A stretch of DNA of 50,230 nt from Lachnoclostridium sp. An169 (GTDB lineage: Bacteria; Bacillota; Clostridia; Lachnospirales; Lachnospiraceae): NCBI RefSeq assembly GCF_002160525.1, contig NZ_NFKT01000033.1, positions 1 to 50,230 on the forward strand. Reading direction: 5' to 3'. Made by a program: the position numbers and the translations under genes. Below are positions 44,607 through 50,230 of the stretch, one piece after another (the first letter of the stretch is position 1; each line of letters starts with the position of its first letter). Under the pieces are notes generated by a model, which was given only the letters and a program-made list of their open reading frames with translations, was not told where the DNA came from and did no database searches.

Positions 44607-46341
44607 GCTGATTCCCCTCCTTATTCTGCGAGGTATAGATCTCCCGGTAAATCTCATTGCCTGCAAGCAATTCCTGATGTGTTCCGACTGCGTTGATCTC
44701 ACCGCCGTCCATGACAATGATCCGGTCGGCATCCTCCACGGAAGCCGTCCGCTGCGCGATAATGATTTTCGTCGTCTCCGGGATGTATTCCTTCATGGCT
44801 TTACGGATTCTGGCGTCGGTTTTTGTATCCACCGCACTGGTTGAGTCGTCCAGAATCAGGATCTTCGGCTTCTTCAGAAGAGCGCGGGCGATGCAGAGCC
44901 GCTGCTTCTGCCCTCCCGAGACGTTAGCGCCGCCCTGCTCGATATATGTATCATATCCGTCGGGAAACTGGGAGATAAATTCATCCGCACAGGACATTTT
45001 GCACACCTGGACCATCTCTTCGTCAGTAGCGTCTTTATTGCCCCACCGCAGATTCTCACGGATTGTTCCGGAAAAAAGAATATTTTTCTGCAGCACAACA
45101 GCAACCTGGCTTCGCAGCGTTTTCAGATCATAATCCCTTACATCTGTACCGCCGACTTTCACACTCCCCTCCGTTACGTCGTATAACCTGGAGATCAGCT
45201 GTATCAGGGATGATTTAGACGATCCCGTGCCGCCGATAATTCCGATTGTCTCCCCGGAGCGGATCTGCAGATTGATATCGCTTAAGACCATACGTTTGGC
45301 CTCTTTTGCATATTTAAAGCTCACATGTTCGAAGGAAACGGATCCGTCCTTTACGTCAAAAACCGGATGCTCCGGGTTCGTCAGACTGCTCTTTTCCTCC
45401 AGAACCTCAGCGATCCTCCGGCCGGATTCCCCGGCCATGGTGATCATGACAAATACCATGGAAAGCATCATCAGACTGTTAAGCATCATGAAACTGTATG
45501 TAATCAGTGCCGAGAGCTGCCCCACATCAAGATCAAGTCCCCGGGAGGTAATGATCGTATAGGAACCGAATGAAAGCACGAAGGTCATCACCGTATAGAT
45601 ACAGAACTGCATCAAGGGACTGTTCACTGCAAGGATCCGCTCAGCCCGCGTAAAATCACGGCAAACATCCTCTGCCGCCTGATTGAACTTTTTCTGTTCA
45701 TAATCTTCCCGGACAAATGACTTCACCACCCGGATTGCCTTGATATTTTCCTGGATGGAACTGTTGAGCCTGTCATATTTCCGAAATACTCTTTTAAAAA
45801 GCGGCATGGTCTTATAGATTACGACCGAAAGCCCTGCGGCGAGCACAGGCAGGACAAACAGGAAAATCCACGCCATTTTCCCGCCCATGACGAATGCCAT
45901 GACAAAGGCGAAAATCAGCATCAGGGGAGAACGTATGGCAGTCCGGATCACCATCATATAGGCATTCTGTACATTCGTGATATCCGTAGTCATCCTTGTG
46001 ACCAGGGAGGATGTCATAAATTTGTCTATGTTTTCAAATGAATAGTCCTGAACCGCATAGAAAAGATCTTTCCGCAGATTCCTTGCCAGACCGCAGGACG
46101 CCGTGGCACAGGTGGAGCCCGCCAGTCCCCCGAACATCAGAGACAGCAGCGCCATCAGCGTCAGAACGGCTCCGTACCGCAGAATTACGGACATACTGCA
46201 TCCGCCCTTTACCTCATTTACAAGCAGAGCTATGATAAATGGAATCACACATTCCATCACCACCTCCCCGCTGACAAGAATCGGAGTTGCAATGGAGACG
46301 CCCCGGTATTCCCTTATACTTTTTGCAAGCTGCCGTATCAT
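44596..46341 (-). CDS. Heterodimeric ABC exporter subunit, degenerate ATPase site
   Basis: 581-residue membrane-ATPase fusion with six spans and an ATPase with Walker A GGTGSSKSS and signature VSGGQ. Walker B ends LILDDSTSAVD, Asp in place of the catalytic Glu, and the H-loop His is replaced by Gln (IIAQRTASV). This is the hallmark of the degenerate half in asymmetric exporters such as BmrCD and TM287/288. It is the first gene of the pair, with its own promoter in the region divergent from the diguanylate cyclase. Substrate unknown. Confidence 0.93.
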   Translation of the reverse strand: MIRQLAKSIREYRGVSIATPILVSGEVVMECVIPFIIALLVNEVKGGCSMSVILRYGAVLTLMALLSLMFGGLAGSTCATASCGLARNLRKDLFYAVQDYSFENIDKFMTSSLVTRMTTDITNVQNAYMMVIRTAIRSPLMLIFAFVMAFVMGGKMAWIFLFVLPVLAAGLSVVIYKTMPLFKRVFRKYDRLNSSIQENIKAIRVVKSFVREDYEQKKFNQAAEDVCRDFTRAERILAVNSPLMQFCIYTVMTFVLSFGSYTIITSRGLDLDVGQLSALITYSFMMLNSLMMLSMVFVMITMAGESGRRIAEVLEEKSSLTNPEHPVFDVKDGSVSFEHVSFKYAKEAKRMVLSDINLQIRSGETIGIIGGTGSSKSSLIQLISRLYDVTEGSVKVGGTDVRDYDLKTLRSQVAVVLQKNILFSGTIRENLRWGNKDATDEEMVQVCKMSCADEFISQFPDGYDTYIEQGGANVSGGQKQRLCIARALLKKPKILILDDSTSAVDTKTDARIRKAMKEYIPETTKIIIAQRTASVEDADRIIVMDGGEINAVGTHQELLAGNEIYREIYTSQNKEGNQLGE

Positions 46342-46378
46342 TTTTCTCCCTCTTTTCCATCTTTGAATTTGCAGCTTA

Positions 46379-46408
46379 AGTATATCATTTTTCTCCTGTC
46401 AGCGGCAA
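46379..46408 (-). promoter_or_regulatory. Promoter of the ABC exporter operon
   Basis: TTGCCG (46403-46408), 18 bp, TATACT (46379-46384) on the minus strand, about 38 bp before the 581-residue subunit's ATG. Confidence 0.55.
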
Positions 46409-46427
46409 TGATAAATCGGTCATTTTC

Positions 46428-46456
46428 TTGACGATATAAAGTAAATGCCGTATCAT
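46428..46456 (+). promoter_or_regulatory. Promoter of the diguanylate cyclase gene
   Basis: TTGACG (46428-46433) and TATCAT (46451-46456) are 17 bp apart, about 37 bp before the chosen ATG. Confidence 0.65.
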
Positions 46457-46492
46457 AGAGCTGTCTATATTAACAGCAAATGGGGTAAGCTT

Positions 46493-48103
46493 ATGTTACA
46501 TTCAGACAGACACTTATATAAATACCTTCGATATACTTTAATTTTCGGATTACTCTGCATTATTGCAGCTTCACTCGTAAAATCGTTTTATCTCGAACCG
46601 GTAGGAGCGATCACTCAGAAAAAAACATTCGAACATCTGAAGGCAGCACCCTTCACTCAGACAGTTCCGGATAATACTTTTTCGGAAACCTGCACCTATC
46701 ATGTCCCGGTAGGCGTGTACTCCAGTCCGGTTCTGGCGGTGGAACCGTTCTCGAATACAGTACAGGTCGCACTGGACGGAAGGGAGATCTTTTCTTATGA
46801 GGACAGCGAGAAAGAAAAAGGCTTTAATATACTTTGGATTCCGCTTCCGGACGATGCCGCCGGTAAGCTTCTGACTGTCACCTGCTCATCAGCTTCGAGG
46901 AATTCCATCGAGCCTCTGATTATGCTGGGAGATCAGAACGCCCTGTTTATCAATTACCTGGGTGACAATTTTATCTCAGCCCTTGTGGGAAGCGCCTCCG
47001 TACTGATGGGAATCATTCTCTGTGCGGCATCATTCCTGCTTTACCTGAAGAACCGCGGCATCAGCCAGGCTGCCCTTTTTTATCTGGGAATCTTCATTCT
47101 GCTGACAGGCATATGGATTCTCACCGACTCTGATATCCTGCAGTTTATAACGGGAAGAACAGCAAGCACTACCCTTGTATCTTTTCTCGCCTTTATGTTT
47201 ATGCCGTATTTCTTCCTGCTGTTTTTCCAGAGAATCCTGGAAAAGAGTCCCCGCCCGCTCAGAATTCTCGGTATGCTCATGCTGGTAAACGCGGCATTTG
47301 TAACGGTCTGCTATCTTTTCCGGATTCTGATTCTGTATGCCACGCTGCTCGGCTCTCATCTGCTGCTGGTTGTGGTGATGGGATTTATCCTGAAAATATC
47401 GTTCACCGAGTTCCGGCGCCGTCAGAGTCAGGAACTGAAAAAGATTCTCATTGGGATCGGACTGCTCCTTGCAGGCGTACTTGCCGCACTGGCAGCATTT
47501 TACATTGATGTAGCAGGCAGATGGTATCCCATCTGTTACAGTGTGGGGATTCTGTTCTTCATCCTGTGCCTGACCAGCGCCGCGCTGGACAATACATACC
47601 GGAGAATGAGCGAACATGCCTCTCTGAAAGCCTACAAAAAGATCGCCTACACTGACGTTATGACCGGCATGAATAACCGTTCTGCCTTCACAAGATATGA
47701 GAAAGACCACATACTCCCCGCTGCCAGCGCATGTCTCGTGTTCGACATCAATAACCTCAAGCACACAAACGATACATTCGGCCACCTTGCAGGCGATGAG
47801 CTTATTATTGAAGCTGCACAGTGCATTACGGAAACATTCCATTCAGCAGGAAAATGCTTCCGCACAGGCGGGGATGAGTTTGTTGTAATCCTGGAAAATA
47901 TACAACCGGATGGGCTGCGCCGGAAACTTCAGGACATGAAGGCTCTTCTCGATGAGAAAAACAAGTCCAGAAGCCCGGCGCTCAATCTCGCATACGGCTG
48001 CAATTATGCAGATATCACCGGACGCTCTGTAAGAGAAATGTTTGAAAAAGCTGACCGGGAAATGTATGATATGAAAAAACGTATGAAGCAGGAGGAAGGA
48101 TGA
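46493..48103 (+). CDS. Membrane GGDEF diguanylate cyclase
   Basis: 536 residues from ATG 46493 (GGGG 9 bases upstream). An N-terminal anchor (about 10-30), an extracellular sensing region (about 35-150), then six or seven membrane spans (about 155-370), a layout like 7TMR-DISM sensors. The C-terminal GGDEF domain (about 385-536) has DVMTGMNNRSAF, FDINNLKHTNDTFGH and an intact GGDEF in RTGGDEFVVIL. The upstream RxxD inhibitory site is missing, so product inhibition at that site is not expected. It makes cyclic di-GMP in response to an unknown extracellular cue. Confidence 0.93.
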   Translation: MLHSDRHLYKYLRYTLIFGLLCIIAASLVKSFYLEPVGAITQKKTFEHLKAAPFTQTVPDNTFSETCTYHVPVGVYSSPVLAVEPFSNTVQVALDGREIFSYEDSEKEKGFNILWIPLPDDAAGKLLTVTCSSASRNSIEPLIMLGDQNALFINYLGDNFISALVGSASVLMGIILCAASFLLYLKNRGISQAALFYLGIFILLTGIWILTDSDILQFITGRTASTTLVSFLAFMFMPYFFLLFFQRILEKSPRPLRILGMLMLVNAAFVTVCYLFRILILYATLLGSHLLLVVVMGFILKISFTEFRRRQSQELKKILIGIGLLLAGVLAALAAFYIDVAGRWYPICYSVGILFFILCLTSAALDNTYRRMSEHASLKAYKKIAYTDVMTGMNNRSAFTRYEKDHILPAASACLVFDINNLKHTNDTFGHLAGDELIIEAAQCITETFHSAGKCFRTGGDEFVVILENIQPDGLRRKLQDMKALLDEKNKSRSPALNLAYGCNYADITGRSVREMFEKADREMYDMKKRMKQEEG

Positions 48104-48121
48104 CACATTTGTGCCTTCCTC
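48092..48121. terminator. Possible short hairpin at the end of the cyclase gene
   Basis: GAGGAAGG pairs with CCTTCCTC around a 14-nt loop that can add a small CACA/TGTG stem. It overlaps the cyclase stop and lacks a T run. Confidence 0.3.
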
Positions 48122-48126
48122 TGCTG

Positions 48127-48291
48127 TTATCTGCCCGGATGTTCATCCGAACCTCTGTCATGTCCGTCTGAACCTTTATTTTTTTTCCTTTTTTTGGTCC
48201 ACCACTCTTTGGACCACCAGGTCCCTGCCAGTGAGCAGCTTCCTCCCGCGATACATAATATAAAAATAATAATCGGCCATAAATCAACCAT
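48127..48291 (-). CDS. Small membrane protein downstream of an XRE regulator
   Basis: 54 residues: MVDLWPIIIFILCIAGGSC forms one membrane span, followed by a Trp/Lys-rich segment (WWSKEWWTKKRKK) and a hydrophilic tail. AAGGGGG lies 8 bases upstream of the ATG. It follows the XRE-membrane regulator gene by 26 bp, so the two are probably one operon. I do not recognise a family; the basic aromatic patch may bind membrane lipid headgroups. Confidence 0.6.
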   Translation of the reverse strand: MVDLWPIIIFILCIAGGSCSLAGTWWSKEWWTKKRKKNKGSDGHDRGSDEHPGR

Positions 48292-48317
48292 TTTCTGTTC
48301 CCCCTTTCGCAGACAAA

Positions 48318-48890
48318 TTATTCTAATATCCATAGAAAAAATAAGCTGATAATCACACCGAACGCTCCGGATGCCGCCACCATCAGTATCCTCTGCCAGA
48401 GCTGTTTCCGTTTTTCTGCGGCCTTCCGGGACTCGCTTAATTCTTTTCCTTCCATGTAGGACATAATCTCCCGGTATGTATGAACATCTGCCTGGTTTTT
48501 CTTCTTCTCAACGAGCCATCCGACATAGATTCCCGCCTCCAGGATAACGATCCAGATTCCCAGGCCCACATAGGACAGAAAGTGAACCAGCGGGATCGGT
48601 GTAATGGCGATTGCCAGGAACAGCCCGGTAAATATGTAACTCAGGCGTTTAAAGTCTTCCGGGTCTTCTCTGATTTTTTCTTTCATGATTTCCACGTCTC
48701 CTTTGATTAACTGATCCAGGGAGATTTCAAAAACTTCACTCAGAAGGACGAGACTGTTTACATCCGGATAGCTTTTGCTGTTTTCCCAGTTGGATATAGT
48801 CTGTCTGGAAACAAATATTTTTTCCGCCAGGGCATCCTGGGACATTGACCTTTCATTGCGATATTCCCGAATCCGTTTTCCAAGTTCCAT
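48318..48890 (-). CDS. XRE-family regulator with membrane helices
   Basis: 190 residues from ATG 48890 (AAGGAGA 7 bases upstream). The N-terminal helix-turn-helix (ALAEKIFVSRQTISNWENSK) belongs to the XRE/Cro class. After a short linker come two or three membrane spans (LSYIFTGLFLAIAITPIPL, YVGLGIWIVILEAGIYVGW, and a C-terminal span). DNA-binding proteins tethered to the membrane in this way often sense envelope or host signals. The upstream inverted repeat at 48945-48999 is a candidate operator. The small protein downstream may be its partner. Confidence 0.85.
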   Translation of the reverse strand: MELGKRIREYRNERSMSQDALAEKIFVSRQTISNWENSKSYPDVNSLVLLSEVFEISLDQLIKGDVEIMKEKIREDPEDFKRLSYIFTGLFLAIAITPIPLVHFLSYVGLGIWIVILEAGIYVGWLVEKKKNQADVHTYREIMSYMEGKELSESRKAAEKRKQLWQRILMVAASGAFGVIISLFFLWILE

Positions 48891-48944
48891 TCTTTTTTCT
48901 CCTTGCAGTTCAAATTTAATCAAAAAGTGGTAAATCCGTCTATC

Positions 48945-48999
48945 AAAAGGCTTTGACAATGCGACATTTTGCACGCATTTCAGCTGTCAAAGGGCTTTT
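48945..48999. promoter_or_regulatory. Interrupted inverted repeat upstream of the XRE gene
   Basis: AAAAGGCTTTGACA (48945-48958) and TGTCAAAGGGCTTTT (48985-48999) are imperfect inverted copies 26 bp apart. The minus-strand copy contains a TTGACA -35-like box. It could be an operator for the XRE protein. Confidence 0.4.
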
Positions 49000-49073
49000 A
49001 CACTATACAAGCCTGATAATTATATCATTCTTTTGGGGAGCTGTCAGCCCAATTTATATTTTCTCCAGAATCG

Positions 49074-49129
49074 AAAGAAGCCTCATTCAGGAAACAATGA
49101 ATCATCTAATTCCTGAATAAGGCTTCTTT
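49074..49129 (-). terminator. Long-stem terminator after purC
   Basis: A 20-bp arm (49074-49093) pairs with 49110-49129 with one G-T wobble and a 16-nt loop, 28 bp beyond the purC stop. The arms start AAAGAAGCC and end GGCTTCTTT, so either strand gives a stem followed by T-rich sequence. Confidence 0.85.
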
Positions 49130-49156
49130 GAAATTTTATAGGATTTATTACTGGTC

Positions 49157-50020
49157 TTACTGAAGCTTCTTACCGGTCAGCATCTCATATCCCTGCAGAT
49201 ATTTATCGATCGTCTTCTGCACGATATCATCCGGCAGTGTCCAGTCGTTGTCCGGATTCTCCTTCAGCCAGTCGCGGGCAAACTGTTTGTCGAAAGAAGG
49301 CTGTCCGTGTCCCGGCTCATATCCTTCCGCCGGCCAGAAACGGGAGCTGTCCGGTGTGAGCATCTCATCGCCGAGAACGATATTTCCTTCCTCGTCAAGA
49401 CCGAATTCAAACTTCGTGTCTGCAATGATGATGCCGCGGCTCAATGCATAGTCCGCACACTTTTTGTAAAGGGCGATTGTAAGGTCGCGGAGTCTGGATG
49501 CGTACTCCTCACCCTTGCCCGGAAAATATTTTTCAAGATGTGCAATACTCTGCTCATAAGAAATATTCTCGTCGTGATCGCCGATCTCTGCTTTTGTGGA
49601 CGGAGTGTAAATCGGTTCCGGCAGCTTGTCGGACTCCTGGAGCCCCTCCGGCAGCTTAATTCCGCATACCGTGCCGTTCTCCTTGTAGCTTGCCCAACCG
49701 CTTCCGGTTATGTAACCGCGGACAATACACTCTACCGGGAGCATGTTGAGTTTCCGGCACATCATGCTGTTTCCGTCAAACTGCGGCTGACGGAAAAATT
49801 CCGGCATATCATTTACATCAGTAGAAATCATGTGATTCGGAACAATGTCCTCTGTCATCTCAAACCAGAATTTGGACATCTGAGTCAGCACAGTTCCCTT
49901 TTTTGTTACCGTGTTGTTCAGCACTACGTCAAAACAGCTGATCCGGTCAGTTGCCACCATAATCAGATTATCGCCGTTATCATAAATCTCACGGACTTTT
50001 CCTTCTTTAATCGGTTTCAT
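49157..50020 (-). CDS. purC: Phosphoribosylaminoimidazole-succinocarboxamide synthase
   Basis: 287-residue SAICAR synthase of de novo purine synthesis: it joins CAIR and aspartate with ATP. Family blocks are clear: KEGKVREIYDNGDNLIMVATD at the start, SCFDVVLNNTVTKKGTVLT, VRGYITGSGWASYKENGTVC near 110, TPSTKAEIGDHDENIS near 150, and IADTKFEFGLDEEGNI near 200. Length matches the longer bacterial form. GGAGGAGAGG precedes the ATG. It is the only obvious housekeeping gene in the window and stands alone here, with its own promoter and terminator. Confidence 0.98.
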   Translation of the reverse strand: MKPIKEGKVREIYDNGDNLIMVATDRISCFDVVLNNTVTKKGTVLTQMSKFWFEMTEDIVPNHMISTDVNDMPEFFRQPQFDGNSMMCRKLNMLPVECIVRGYITGSGWASYKENGTVCGIKLPEGLQESDKLPEPIYTPSTKAEIGDHDENISYEQSIAHLEKYFPGKGEEYASRLRDLTIALYKKCADYALSRGIIIADTKFEFGLDEEGNIVLGDEMLTPDSSRFWPAEGYEPGHGQPSFDKQFARDWLKENPDNDWTLPDDIVQKTIDKYLQGYEMLTGKKLQ

Positions 50021-50059
50021 AGTCTACCTCTCCTCCATTTGTAAAGTTGATACTGTACT

Positions 50060-50065
50060 ATTATA
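50060..50065 (-). promoter_or_regulatory. purC -10 element
   Basis: Perfect TATAAT on the minus strand, 40 bp upstream of the ATG; the -35 (CTGTTC) is weak. No PurR-box or riboswitch was recognised in the short leader. Confidence 0.55.
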
Positions 50066-50216
50066 GCATTATTAAGAGATCTGAACAGTCCCTTTTTTAT
50101 TTTTCTGTGAAATCTACCTGCAGTAATTTAACCCGTTGTGCTAGTTAAAATAAGAAACTCCAACAAAATGTGCTATTCTATTTATAGGGAATATAAATAA
50201 GAAAGGGGGCATCATT

Positions 50217-50230
50217 ATGTTGAAGTTTCA
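50217..50230 (+). CDS. Start of an unidentified gene, cut by the window edge
   Basis: ATG TTG AAG TTT follows AAAGGGGG by 7 bases, divergent from purC. A TATTCT -10-like box (50174-50179) precedes it. Only four codons are visible, so no product can be named. Confidence 0.5.

Noticed and set aside
44607..44732. N-terminal extension of the 653-residue exporter subunit to ATG 44732
   Set aside because: The added residues lie inside the partner gene's conserved ATPase C-terminus in another frame, and a perfect AAGGAGG precedes the TTG at 44606.

Overview
The window looks like a chromosomal stretch from a low-to-mid GC Firmicute, most likely a Lachnospiraceae-type gut Clostridium. Supporting signs are the strong AGGAGG-type ribosome sites before almost every gene, the LplA/LplB/LplC-type sugar ABC importer, AraC-type glycan regulators, a sortase-anchored surface enzyme and a BmrCD-like heterodimeric exporter. 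Genus cannot be fixed from sequence alone.

Layout. (1) 1-180: an array of 24-bp tandem repeats, possibly the end of an insertion sequence. (2) 181-8972: two paralogous ABC-2 export cassettes (one ATPase plus two six-helix permeases each). Copy A sits with a nitrilase-family amidohydrolase and copy B, which is strikingly AT-rich, with an APH/choline-kinase-like phosphotransferase. A 622-residue protein with a faint GH67 resemblance lies between them. (3) 9041-25202: a long minus-strand carbohydrate operon: GH43, URO-D-like protein, sugar-binding lipoprotein, two permeases, an unassigned 600-residue protein, a membrane AraC sensor, a second URO-D-like protein, GH38-like, SGNH esterase and GH105, closed by a strong terminator. 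(4) 25234-27677: two convergent, partnerless AAA ATPases with their own promoters and a shared 3' hairpin. (5) 27678-39642: a second carbohydrate block with a giant wall-anchored beta-helix protein, a URO-D-like gene, GH3, another URO-D-like gene and two AraC regulators, one divergent from the GH3 operon over overlapping promoters. (6) 39772-41696: a scarred region with an Rpn/PD-(D/E)XK nuclease, a decayed ABC ATPase, the 5' end of a group II intron lodged after a terminator, and a truncated HEAT-repeat gene. (7) 41758-50230: LysR regulator, heterodimeric ABC exporter, membrane diguanylate cyclase, XRE-membrane regulator with a small membrane protein, purC, and the first codons of another gene.

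How it may work together (inference): the wall-anchored beta-helix enzyme is the only clearly exported hydrolase. Released oligosaccharides would be captured by the lipoprotein and imported by the two permeases; no dedicated ATPase is in the operon, so a shared MsmX-type ATPase is expected. They would then be cut inside the cell by GH105, GH43, GH38-like, GH3 and the esterase. GH105 points to unsaturated uronic-acid-containing pectic side chains. Four URO-D/MtaA-like proteins interleaved with these genes are the strangest part of the locus and raise the possibility of methyl-group handling from O-methylated sugars.
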